Below are positions 16,530-24,298 of a stretch of DNA of 38,788 nt, piece after piece. The stretch's first letter is position 1, and the number at the start of each line of letters is the position of its first letter. A program made the translations under genes and the position numbers. The DNA is from Phycisphaerae bacterium (lineage in GTDB: Bacteria > Planctomycetota > Phycisphaerae > SM23-33): positions 1-38,788 of the forward strand of contig DRGC01000050.1 in NCBI GenBank assembly GCA_011050235.1, in the 5' to 3' direction. Below the pieces are notes generated by a model. The model worked only from the letters and a program-made list of their open reading frames with translations, was not told the DNA's origin and made no database searches.

Positions 16530-17528
16530 CTAAAGCATCTCGGCGATCTGCACGGCGTTCAGGGCGGCCCCTTTGCGAATCTGGTCGCCGCTGACGAACA
16601 TCTCGATACCGATCTGGCCGTCCTGGCTGATATCCTGGCGAATCCGGCCGACCAGGACGTCGTCCTGACCGGTGGCGTCCAGCGGCATGGGGAAATAGCT
16701 CTTCTCGCGATCGTCGACGATCGTCACGCCCGGCGCGTCGGCGAGAATCTCGCGGACCTGTTGTTCGCTCATAGGCTCGGCGAACTCCAGATTGATCGCC
16801 TCGCTGTGGGCCCTAAGCACGGGCACGCGGACGCATGTCGCGGCGATGCGAATGTCCGGAGCGTGGAAGATCTTCCGAGTCTCCAGGCCCATCTTGCGTT
16901 CTTCTTCGTTGTAGCCATCCTCGCCGACGGCGCTGTTGTGGCTGAAGACGTTGAAGGCGGCCTTGTGCGGCAGGACGGTCGGCTCGAACGGTCGGCCCTC
17001 GAGGTGCGCGCGGGCGCCTTCCTCCAGCTCGGCCATCGCCGCGGCGCCCGCCCCGCTGGCGGCCTGGTAGGTGCTGACGACGATCCGGCGGACGGGCGCA
17101 GCCTTGTGCAGCGGCCAGACCGGCACGTTCATGATGATCGTCGAGCAGTTGGGGTTAGCGATGATGCCCTTATGGGTCTTGATGTCCTGCGGGTTGACCT
17201 CGGGGACGACCAGCGGCACGTCGGGGTCCATGCGGAAGGCCGACGTGTTATCCACGACGACCGCCCCGGCCGCGACGGCGATGGGGGCGAACTTCTTCGA
17301 AATCTCCCCACCGGCCGACGCCAGAACCAGATCGATGCCCTTGAAGCTATTCCCGCCCAGCTCCTCGACGACCAGCTCCTCGCCGGCGAACGTCAGCTTC
17401 TTGCCGGCCGACCGATGCGAGGCCAGCAGCTTCAGGCTCGCCAGCGGAAAGTTCCGCTGCTCGAGTATCCTCAGGAACTCGGTTCCCACGGCGCCGGTGG
17501 CGCCCATGATGGCAACGTTGTAAGCCAT
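16530..17528 (-). CDS. asd: Aspartate-semialdehyde dehydrogenase
   Basis: 332-residue cytoplasmic enzyme reducing aspartyl phosphate to the semialdehyde, the branch point for lysine, threonine, methionine and peptidoglycan diaminopimelate. The N-terminal NADP loop reads GATGAVG (9-15), the nucleophile lies in IANPNCSTI (Cys at about 129), and STYQAASGAG plus RVPVLRAHSEAINLE carry further substrate residues. The ATG at 17528 follows GGAG by five bases; the in-frame ATG at 17549 would add seven non-family residues. It heads a minus-strand group (asd, secreted helical protein, truA, small lipoprotein). Confidence 0.96.
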   Translation of the reverse strand: MAYNVAIMGATGAVGTEFLRILEQRNFPLASLKLLASHRSAGKKLTFAGEELVVEELGGNSFKGIDLVLASAGGEISKKFAPIAVAAGAVVVDNTSAFRMDPDVPLVVPEVNPQDIKTHKGIIANPNCSTIIMNVPVWPLHKAAPVRRIVVSTYQAASGAGAAAMAELEEGARAHLEGRPFEPTVLPHKAAFNVFSHNSAVGEDGYNEEERKMGLETRKIFHAPDIRIAATCVRVPVLRAHSEAINLEFAEPMSEQQVREILADAPGVTIVDDREKSYFPMPLDATGQDDVLVGRIRQDISQDGQIGIEMFVSGDQIRKGAALNAVQIAEML

Positions 17529-17588
17529 GCTGACTCCAAACAAGGTCATCTCGGCCAGCGCTGACCTGCCGGCCGATTCGAACTCGAT

Positions 17589-17594
17589 ATGATA
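17589..17594 (-). promoter_or_regulatory. Candidate -10 box for asd
   Basis: On the minus strand TATCAT with a TGA just upstream; no convincing -35 box at 17 bases. The leader would be about 54 bases. Confidence 0.3.
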
Positions 17595-17640
17595 TCACGA
17601 CACCCCCAGGCCGCCAAGGGCCTCCGACGGCTGCGCGTGA

Positions 17641-17685
17641 GGTCCCTGCGGCCCGACGATGGGGCCGACAAGCGGCCCAGGGACC
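17641..17685. repeat. Inverted repeat in the asd/DUF4139 divergent spacer
   Basis: GGTCCCTG (17641-17648) pairs with CAGGGACC (17678-17685), with an inner GGCC/GGCC pairing. It sits between the two divergent promoters. It may be an operator or a degenerate dispersed repeat. Confidence 0.4.
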
Positions 17686-17687
17686 CT

Positions 17688-17716
17688 TTGAACTAGCCGA
17701 GCGCAAGGGGTATCAT
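17688..17716 (+). promoter_or_regulatory. Sigma-70 promoter for the DUF4139 gene
   Basis: TTGAAC (17688-17693), a 17-base spacer and TATCAT (17711-17716). The start would be near 17723, with a 49-base leader ending in an AAAGGAGC ribosome site. Confidence 0.6.
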
Positions 17717-17771
17717 CCACCCAAGCGTTGCAAGCGGGTCGGACGCCCAAACGAGCGGAAAGGAGCTTCCC

Positions 17772-19808
17772 ATGAAATACCGGATTCTAACTCTCGCGGT
17801 GGTCTGTGCGCTGCTCGCCCCGGCCGGGGCCCAGCAGCTCAACGTCGCCGACGTGCCAATCACGAAGGTCGTGCTGTTTTCCAGCGGCGTGGGATACTTC
17901 GAGCACGCCGGCCAGGTCGATGGTGATGCCATCGTGCGGCTGTCGTTCAAGACCGGCCAGATCAGTGATGTGCTCAAGAGCATGATCGTCATGGATCTTT
18001 CGGGCAAGGGCACGGTGCGAGGCGTCAACTATGCGTCGCGTGATCCGATGCTGCGGGCGTTGAAGAGCTTCGCCGTAGACCTGTCGGGGCATCCCAGCTT
18101 GGGCGACCTGTTGGGCCAACTCCGCGGCGCGGAGGTCGTTGTCCATGCCCCCAGTGAGGTGCAAGGGCGCGTGCTTGGCATCGAGCAGCACACCGGCAAG
18201 GTCCTGACTGACGGCGTCACGACGCTTATGACCGAGACGGTCCTGAACCTGGTCACCGAAGACGGTATCAAGTCCCTCCCATTGAGCACGATTCAGACGG
18301 TCGAACTTGTCGATCAGAAGCTCGCGGCGGAATTGACCAAGGCTCTGGATGTCATTCTGGCTGAACGCGACACGCAGCGTAAACCCATGGACATTCACTT
18401 TGCCGGTGAGGGCAAGCGTGATGTGCGAGTGGGCTATCTCGTCGAAGTGCCGGTATGGAAGACATCCTACCGACTCGTGCTGGGCAAGAAGACCCACTTG
18501 CAGGGCTGGGCCATTGTCGAGAACACCTCCGATGTGGACTGGTCGAATGTACAACTATCACTGACTAGCGGCTGGCCGATTTCGTTCATTCAGGATCTCT
18601 ATACCCCGCAGTATCTCCGCCGGCCAATTGTCAGGCCGGAACGGTACATGTCATTGCGTCCACAGACGCATGAAGGCGGGATGACACCTGAGGAAGCCGA
18701 GGCCGAAGAGAAGAGAAGGCAAGAAGCTTACGAAGAGTCCCTTGAGAGTGGCGATGAGGATGAGAGCGGCGGCGGCTTTCTAAGTGACGATGGACCCGAC
18801 GACGATGAAGTGCTGATCCGAACGGCCGAAGCATTGGCTTCCGGTGAACGAGTGGGCGAGCTCTTCCGCTTCACCATCACCGAGCCGGTAACGCTTGGCC
18901 GCCGACAGAGCGCCATGCTTCCCTTGATCAACACAGACATCTCGGCGGAAAAGGTGAGCATCTACAACCCCTTCGTATTGTTGGAACGCTGTCTCAACGG
19001 CGTCTACTTGACCAACAACACGGACATGATAATGCTTCCCGGGCCAATCACGGTACTCGACGGCGGGATGTATGCCGGCGATGCGCGGATCGATCACTTC
19101 GCCCCTGGCGAGAAACGCCTTATCAGCTATGCCGTGGACCTTGATCTTCAGGTTGACCACTCGGGAGAGAACCATAGTTCCGTCAAGACCGCCAAGATCG
19201 CAAAGGGCGTCATGGACGTCGTCGCGAAATCCGTCTGGACGAGCCGTTACGTGATTCGGAACAATGGCAGTGATGACCGACAAGTCATCGTTGAACGTTA
19301 TGGCAAGCCGGAGGACAAGCTGCTGACGCCGGAGACGTATGAAGAGAAGACAAGCAGCGGGTCCCTACGTTTTCGTGTTCCTGTCGGGCCTGGTCAGACA
19401 AGCACGCTGGTCGTAACAACTGAGAGGGAAACATGGAAGATGATCGCTGTTGGCAAGTCCGACGCGAAGGGGCTATTGGTCTACATCGAGAGCGACAATA
19501 TTCCCCAGAACGTTCGGAATGCCCTGGCCAAGGTGGCTGAGATGAAGCAGGAGTCCGCGCGACTCGGAGAGGCGCTCAAGAAGATGGAGGCACGAAAGGC
19601 CAACATCGAGAAGGGGCAGCAACGTCTGCGACAGAATATCGAGACCGTTGGGGCCACCAGCTCCCTGGGCAAACGCTACCTGGCAAAGCTCGATGACCAG
19701 GAGAGCGAGATCGAGTCGCTGGAAGAGCAGATCACCAAGACTGTTGCTGCGATCACAGCCGCCGATCAAAAACTGACGGATTACGTCAAGGACTTAACCA
19801 TCGAGTAG
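17772..19808 (+). CDS. Secreted DUF4139-domain protein
   Basis: 678 residues with a signal peptide (YRILTLAVVCALLAPAGA, cleavage after about residue 20). The mature N-terminus reads ITKVVLFSSGVGYFEHAGQV and contains ISDVLKSMIVMDLSG, the typical opening of planctomycete DUF4139 proteins. The DUF4139 core (about 205-560) includes VPVWKTSYRLVL and LQGWAIVENTSDVDWSNVQL, signature phrases of the family. A strongly acidic low-complexity insert (about 300-345; EEAEAEEKRRQEAYEESLE) interrupts the core. The last ~110 residues are a coiled coil (EMKQESARLGEALKKMEARK). The function of the family is unsettled (MuiA-like envelope proteins). It has a strong promoter and a terminator at 19839. Confidence 0.85.
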   Translation: MKYRILTLAVVCALLAPAGAQQLNVADVPITKVVLFSSGVGYFEHAGQVDGDAIVRLSFKTGQISDVLKSMIVMDLSGKGTVRGVNYASRDPMLRALKSFAVDLSGHPSLGDLLGQLRGAEVVVHAPSEVQGRVLGIEQHTGKVLTDGVTTLMTETVLNLVTEDGIKSLPLSTIQTVELVDQKLAAELTKALDVILAERDTQRKPMDIHFAGEGKRDVRVGYLVEVPVWKTSYRLVLGKKTHLQGWAIVENTSDVDWSNVQLSLTSGWPISFIQDLYTPQYLRRPIVRPERYMSLRPQTHEGGMTPEEAEAEEKRRQEAYEESLESGDEDESGGGFLSDDGPDDDEVLIRTAEALASGERVGELFRFTITEPVTLGRRQSAMLPLINTDISAEKVSIYNPFVLLERCLNGVYLTNNTDMIMLPGPITVLDGGMYAGDARIDHFAPGEKRLISYAVDLDLQVDHSGENHSSVKTAKIAKGVMDVVAKSVWTSRYVIRNNGSDDRQVIVERYGKPEDKLLTPETYEEKTSSGSLRFRVPVGPGQTSTLVVTTERETWKMIAVGKSDAKGLLVYIESDNIPQNVRNALAKVAEMKQESARLGEALKKMEARKANIEKGQQRLRQNIETVGATSSLGKRYLAKLDDQESEIESLEEQITKTVAAITAADQKLTDYVKDLTIE

Positions 19809-19838
19809 TCTTGGCCGTTCGGCGAATGGCAGACCGAT

Positions 19839-19873
19839 GCCCGGCGGGTCTCCCGACTCGCCGGGCTGTTTGC
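19839..19873 (+). terminator. Probable intrinsic terminator after the DUF4139 gene
   Basis: GCCCGGCG (19839-19846) pairs perfectly with CGCCGGGC (19859-19866), followed by TGTTTGC. The T-run is short. The tail overlaps the next promoter. Confidence 0.6.
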
Positions 19874-19879
19874 TATACT
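19871..19879 (+). promoter_or_regulatory. Extended -10 promoter; transcript probably leaderless
   Basis: TGCTATACT matches TGnTATAAT with one change. Transcription would start at about 19886, directly before the ATG at 19887, and no ribosome binding site is present. Confidence 0.5.
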
Positions 19880-19886
19880 GCCCACC

Positions 19887-20681
19887 ATGTCACTGACGAT
19901 TACGCTGCTGGGCACGGGCACGAGTGCGGGCATTCCAATCATCGGCTGCGATTGCGACACCTGCCGCTCGCCCGACCCGCGCGACCATCGCGATCGGCCC
20001 GGCGCGATGGTCTGCTACGAGATCGACGGCGAGCCGCGCGTCGTCCTGATCGACACGCCCACCGAGCTTCGCCACCAACTGATCCGCCATCGTGTGACGC
20101 GCGTCGATGCGGTGATCTACACGCATAACCACGCCGACCACGTCTTTGGCCTCGACGACCTGCGGCGCATCAACGCCGTCATGGGCCGGGCCATCGACCT
20201 GTACGGCGAGCCCAACGTCATCGACTGGATCCGCACCGGCTTTCGCTATGCCTTCCACCCCGAGGCCAACCCCAACCAGTCCTGGGTGCCGCAACTGACC
20301 ACACACACGATCGCACCGGACGGGCCCATCGAGATCGCCGGCCAAAGCTGGACGCCCATCCGCGTGATGCACGGGCGGATTCCGATCCTGGGCTTTCGCC
20401 TGGGCCGCTTCGCCTACTGCACCGACTGCAGCGAGATCCCGCCCGACAGCATGAACCTGCTGAAAGACCTGGACGTCCTCGTGATCGACGCCCTGCGCTA
20501 CCGCCCACATCCGACGCACCTGACCATCGAGCAGGCCCTGGCCGTCGTCGACAAGCTCCAGCCGCGCCGGGCCTACTTCACGCACATCGCCCACGACATC
20601 CGCCACGCGGAACTGGAACTCAAACTCCCCGAACACGTCACCCTAGCCCACGACGGACTCACCATCGAAGTGCCAAACTAA
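19887..20681 (+). CDS. PhnP-like MBL-fold phosphodiesterase/hydrolase
   Basis: 264-residue metallo-beta-lactamase-fold enzyme. The opening LGTGTSAGIPIIGCDCDTCR has the Cys cluster of the PhnP/phosphoribosyl-cyclic-phosphodiesterase branch. The metal site is YTHNHADHVFGLDDLR (HxHxDH, about 72-87), followed by MHGRIPILGFRLGRFAYCTD and a late H in YFTHIAHD. PhnP itself acts on phosphoribosyl 1,2-cyclic phosphate, but no other phosphonate genes are near, so the substrate here is uncertain. The ATG at 19887 abuts its predicted transcription start. It is convergent with galK across a 64-base gap. Confidence 0.88.
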   Translation: MSLTITLLGTGTSAGIPIIGCDCDTCRSPDPRDHRDRPGAMVCYEIDGEPRVVLIDTPTELRHQLIRHRVTRVDAVIYTHNHADHVFGLDDLRRINAVMGRAIDLYGEPNVIDWIRTGFRYAFHPEANPNQSWVPQLTTHTIAPDGPIEIAGQSWTPIRVMHGRIPILGFRLGRFAYCTDCSEIPPDSMNLLKDLDVLVIDALRYRPHPTHLTIEQALAVVDKLQPRRAYFTHIAHDIRHAELELKLPEHVTLAHDGLTIEVPN

Positions 20682-20710
20682 CCCCAAAGCAACAAGGTCC
20701 GCCCTCCAAG

Positions 20711-20732
20711 CCCGGTCATTGCACTGGCCGGG
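20711..20732. terminator. Candidate bidirectional terminator hairpin
   Basis: CCCGGTCA (20711-20718) pairs with TGGCCGGG (20725-20732), one wobble pair, loop of six. It lies between convergent stop codons. There is no long T-run on either side, so efficiency is unclear. Confidence 0.4.
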
Positions 20733-20745
20733 ACCAAATCCAAAA

Positions 20746-21900
20746 TCAAAGAACCCTCCGCGCCCCCCCCGCCGCCCGAGTAGCGAAGATCGGACACGCC
20801 GAGCCAAACCGCTCGCCGTAACCGGCGGCGACGGTCTCGCTGACCCGATCGGCCGCGCCAGCCGTCGCCAGGATGATGGCGCATCCGCCGAACCCGCCGC
20901 CCGTCATCCGCGCGCCGTAGACCCCTTCGCACGCGCAGGCCAACTCGACGATCGCGTCCAATTCGTCGCAACTGACCTCATAATCGTCCCGCAGCGATTC
21001 GTGCGAGGCCACCATCAACTCGCCGAAACGGTGATAGTCGCCCGCCTCCAGCGCATCGACAGCCGCCAGCGTGCGAGCGATCTCACCGACGACGTGGCGC
21101 GCCCGCATGAGTTCCTTATCCGTCAGCGTCCCGTCGGTCCCGGCGGCGGCGACTGACTCGGCGTCGGCGTCGCGCAGCATCGCCACGCCCAGCTTGGCGG
21201 CGGCATCGTAGCATTGCTGGCGCCGCGCAGCGTAGCCGCCCTCGGACAGCTCGTGCTTGACCTCCGTGTCGGCCACCAGCAGCACCAGATCGGGATTGTC
21301 GAAGTGCACCTGCCGCGTCTCGCCCGTGCGACAATCCAGCAGCAGCGCCCGCCCAGCCTGGCCCATGATGGCGATGGACTGGTCCATGATCCCACACGGC
21401 GTGCCGGCGAACTCATGCTCGGCCGTCTGGCAGATCTTGGCCAACTCACCGGGCGGCATGGCGTCGACCTCCCCATTCAGCAGAGCCAGCGCCACGGCCA
21501 CCTCCAGCGACGCCGACGACGACAGTCCCCCACCCAGCGGCACGTCGCTGCTGACCAGCACATCGCAGCCATGGGGCCGCAACCCCCAGCCGACCAGCCC
21601 AGCCGCCACGCCGCGACAGTAGTTGGCCCACGTCAACTCGCCCGGGGCGATCGGGGCATCCAGATCGATCTCGTCGGGCTCATCGGTGCTCGTGGAGACG
21701 AACTGGACGATGCTGTCGTCCCGCGGCCCAAAGACGGCCACGGTTTCGCGCTCGATGGCGATCGGCAGGACGAAGCCGTCGTTGTAATCGGTGTGCTCGC
21801 CGATCAGGTTCACGCGCCCCGGGGCCGCCACGGCCCCGTCCGGGTCGTACCCGAAGTGCTCGATAAAATGCTCTCGGCAGGTGTCTACGTCAACGGTCAT
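20746..21900 (-). CDS. galK: Galactokinase
   Basis: 384-residue GHMP kinase phosphorylating galactose at C1 (Leloir pathway). Diagnostic motifs are APGRVNLIGEHTDYNDGF (about 26-43), the ATP loop PLGGGLSSSASLEVA (about 119-133) and the C-terminal TGGGFGGCAI. The EHTDYN segment is specific to galactokinase among GHMP kinases. The ATG at 21900 gives the usual length; the earlier in-frame ATG at 21936 adds a non-family tail. No galT, galE or transporter is next to it; the GH4 enzyme near 3 kb could supply galactose. It follows the redoxin gene on the same strand after a hairpin-rich spacer. Confidence 0.95.
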   Translation of the reverse strand: MTVDVDTCREHFIEHFGYDPDGAVAAPGRVNLIGEHTDYNDGFVLPIAIERETVAVFGPRDDSIVQFVSTSTDEPDEIDLDAPIAPGELTWANYCRGVAAGLVGWGLRPHGCDVLVSSDVPLGGGLSSSASLEVAVALALLNGEVDAMPPGELAKICQTAEHEFAGTPCGIMDQSIAIMGQAGRALLLDCRTGETRQVHFDNPDLVLLVADTEVKHELSEGGYAARRQQCYDAAAKLGVAMLRDADAESVAAAGTDGTLTDKELMRARHVVGEIARTLAAVDALEAGDYHRFGELMVASHESLRDDYEVSCDELDAIVELACACEGVYGARMTGGGFGGCAIILATAGAADRVSETVAAGYGERFGSACPIFATRAAGGARRVL

Positions 21901-21973
21901 GGCGCGCACCGTATCGGCGCCGACACCGCCTGTCAACGCCGGCCGCCTCCGGCGCCTTCAGCGAGGGTGACTC

Positions 21974-22020
21974 GCGCGGCGGGGCTCCGCCCCGGCGGAT
22001 CTACGACTGTCCCGCCGCGC
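21974..22020. repeat. Nested inverted repeats between redoxin and galK
   Basis: GCGCGGCGGG (21974-21983) pairs perfectly with CCCGCCGCGC (22011-22020), and a smaller hairpin CGGGGC-TCC-GCCCCG overlaps its left arm, so two mutually exclusive folds are possible. It lies after the redoxin stop and upstream of galK. It may be a terminator or a dispersed repeat; there is no T-run. Confidence 0.5.
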
Positions 22021-22034
22021 GTGCCAGTGTGACC

Positions 22035-22616
22035 TCAGACCAGATCGCACGCTTCCGCCGGCATCCAGTGGGCGTCCTCGCCCTTCCACTTGACATTACA
22101 GCCGATGGGATTGGTCAGCGGGCAGGCCACATCGCGGCCGGCTAGCAGATCGTCCAGCGCATCGCGCAGCTCGTGGGTGGTTTCCTTGCCCGGCTCCATC
22201 GGGTTGTCGTCCATTCGCCCGGTGTAGCGCAGATTGCGGTCGGCGTCGAAGACATAGAAGTGCGGCGTCCGCAGCGCCCCATACGCCAGGGCCGTCGCCT
22301 GTGACTCGTCGCACAGGTAGGGAAACGCAAAGCCCTTCTCGCCGGCTCGGGCGACCATGTCATCGAACGAATCGGTCGGGTGACCGTCCGTCTCGTTGGA
22401 GTTGATGGCCACCATCGTTGCGCCCTTGGCCGCATAGTCGGCGACCAGATCGTTCATCCGGTCTTCCGAGCCGATCACGAACGGGCAGTGATTGCAGCTG
22501 AAAACCACGATCAGGAGCTTCGCATCGGCGAACTCCGCCAGCGAGTGCGTCTTGCCATCGACACCCGGCAGCGAGAAGTCCGGGGCTTGCTCGCCCAATT
22601 GTAGTGTAAAAGCCAT
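22035..22616 (-). CDS. Thioredoxin-fold redoxin (AhpC/TSA type)
   Basis: 193-residue cytoplasmic protein with a thioredoxin fold: GEQAPDFSLPGVDGKTHSL at the N-terminus, the active site FSCNHCPFVIG (CxxC at about 40-43) and the cis-Pro segment LRTPHFYVFD. It is widespread as a thioredoxin-family or alkyl-hydroperoxide-reductase-like protein; the electron partner is unknown. A C-terminal Cys pair-like region (PLTNPIGCNVKWKGE) is a known feature of this subfamily. The ATG at 22616 follows AAAGGA. There is no signal peptide. Confidence 0.88.
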   Translation of the reverse strand: MAFTLQLGEQAPDFSLPGVDGKTHSLAEFADAKLLIVVFSCNHCPFVIGSEDRMNDLVADYAAKGATMVAINSNETDGHPTDSFDDMVARAGEKGFAFPYLCDESQATALAYGALRTPHFYVFDADRNLRYTGRMDDNPMEPGKETTHELRDALDDLLAGRDVACPLTNPIGCNVKWKGEDAHWMPAEACDLV

Positions 22617-22638
22617 AATAAAGTCCTTTCATTAGTAG

Positions 22639-22706
22639 TGCGGATTTCGGACTGCGGAATGCGGAGTGAGTGGAGCCGTTTCCTATTCCGCAATCCGAAA
22701 TCCGCA
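22639..22706. repeat. 22-bp inverted repeat (21/22) in the der-redoxin spacer
   Basis: The arms 22639-22660 and 22685-22706 pair with a single mismatch around a 24-base loop. Their sequence alternates TGCGGA/TTCGGA-like units. It resembles dispersed repeats of the GCGGATTGCGGATT type; that similarity is from memory. Confidence 0.65.
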
Positions 22707-22741
22707 ATCATCCATATGTCGTTGACAGCTCTACATCTATT

Positions 22742-24100
22742 CTAGCGATCGCTATCGCCATCATCATGTCGGTCCACGCTGCCCTGCCGCATGATCAGTC
22801 GGATCGGCACTTCCGAAAACGGCAGCCGGTCGCGAAGCTGGTTGACCAGGAACCGCCTGTACGATTGGTCGAAACTGCGCGTGTCGTTGACGAAACACAC
22901 GATCGTCGGCGGGCACGTGGCGACCTGCGAGGCGTAGCGGATCTTCGGCGGGCGCGTGCCGGGTCGATGGCTGGGCCCGCGAAGCGCCAGGATCTCCTGA
23001 ATCGCCTGGTTCACTTCGCTGGTGGAGACACGGGTGCGGCTCTGGTTGAAAAGGTTCTGCGCCAGCCGGATCGTCTGCCACACATTCTCGCCCGTGGTCG
23101 CGCACACCAGGGACACCGGGGCGTAGGACAGGAACGGGAGCAGCTTGGTGAAGTACCCCACGTAGGCTTCGCCGGTGGTCCGGTCGCGGGCAAGGTCCCA
23201 CTTGTTGACCACCAGCACGACGGGCTTGTCCTCGGCGACGATGCGCCCGGCGAGGTCCTTGTCGACCTGCGAGATCTCCACCGCCGCGTCGATCAGCAGG
23301 GCCACCACGTCGGCCCGGCGGACCGACCGCAGGGCCCGGTGCTGGCTGTAGTATTCGATGTCGCCGGCGATGCTGCGCCTTTTGCGGATGCCGGCGGTGT
23401 CGATCACGATGAACTGATCGCCGTCGCGCTCGATCGTCACATCCACGCTGTCGCGCGTCGTGCCGGGCGTCTCGCTGACGATCACCCGCTCCTCGCCGGC
23501 GAGGTGATTGATGAACGTGCTCTTGCCCGCGTTGCGCTTGCCGACGACCGCAAGTTTCATCACGTCGTCGGCCGGGGCGTCGCCGATGACGTCGCCCAGG
23601 TGCTCGGCCACACGATCGCGCAGGTCGGCCAGCCCCAAGGCATGCTTGGCCGAGGTCGCCAACGGCTCGCCGAAGCCCAGCCGATACAGATCGCCCAACT
23701 CCACCGCCGACGTGACCGTGTCGACCTTGTTGGCCACCAATATCACAGGCTTGTCCTGCCGCCGCAGCACCTCGGCCACGTGGCGGTCCAGCGGCGTCAG
23801 GCCCTCGCGGGCGTCGGTGACGAACACCATCAACGCCGCAGTCGCCACGGCGTAGGCGATCTGGGTCTCGACCTCTTCGGTGAGGTCCTGCGTGTCCTCG
23901 ATCCCCATCCCGCCGGTGTCGGCCAACTCGACATAGCCCGCCCCCTCGCCCTCACCCACCTCCCACGGCGCGTGGATGCGGTCGCGGGTCACGCCCGGGG
24001 TGGCATCCACAATCGCCACTCGCCGACGCACCAGCGCGTTGAACAGGCTGCTCTTGCCGACGTTGGGCCGGCCCACAATGGCAACAATCGGTAAACTCAT
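22742..24100 (-). CDS. der: Ribosome-associated GTPase Der (EngA)
   Basis: 452-residue double GTPase needed for 50S ribosome assembly. The first G domain has GRPNVGKSS, TRDRIHAPWE, DTGGMG and NKVD; the second has GKRNAGKST, GTTRDSVDV, DTAGIRKR and NKWDL. A C-terminal KH-like domain carries HRPGTRPPKIRYASQVATCP (split at 20). The second P-loop differs slightly (KRNAGKS for RPNVGKS) but keeps the GKS core. The ATG at 24100 gives the family N-terminus MSLPIVAIVGRPNVGKS; alternative starts at 24109 or 24205 are less likely. The redoxin gene follows after a repeat-bearing spacer. Confidence 0.96.
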   Translation of the reverse strand: MSLPIVAIVGRPNVGKSSLFNALVRRRVAIVDATPGVTRDRIHAPWEVGEGEGAGYVELADTGGMGIEDTQDLTEEVETQIAYAVATAALMVFVTDAREGLTPLDRHVAEVLRRQDKPVILVANKVDTVTSAVELGDLYRLGFGEPLATSAKHALGLADLRDRVAEHLGDVIGDAPADDVMKLAVVGKRNAGKSTFINHLAGEERVIVSETPGTTRDSVDVTIERDGDQFIVIDTAGIRKRRSIAGDIEYYSQHRALRSVRRADVVALLIDAAVEISQVDKDLAGRIVAEDKPVVLVVNKWDLARDRTTGEAYVGYFTKLLPFLSYAPVSLVCATTGENVWQTIRLAQNLFNQSRTRVSTSEVNQAIQEILALRGPSHRPGTRPPKIRYASQVATCPPTIVCFVNDTRSFDQSYRRFLVNQLRDRLPFSEVPIRLIMRQGSVDRHDDGDSDR

Positions 24101-24298
24101 TCCACCCATTGTGCCCGCCCGGCGCGTTTTTCGCAACGCGCTCGACCGTCGCCCCATTCCCTCACCCCTTGCACCCACCAGCCAAAGGCGATAGCGTTCT
24201 ACCATAGAACAGGGGCCGATGGGTGACCCTCTGGGAAAGGTAATCCCGACATACGTCCGGACCCACGCTATGGACCGACACGCCCGAGGAGACGATTG

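Noticed and set aside
14947-16533. 528-codon plus-strand frame opposite the secreted helical protein
   Set aside because: Arg/Gly/His-rich translation without domains; the minus-strand frame has a signal peptide, start and coupling to truA.
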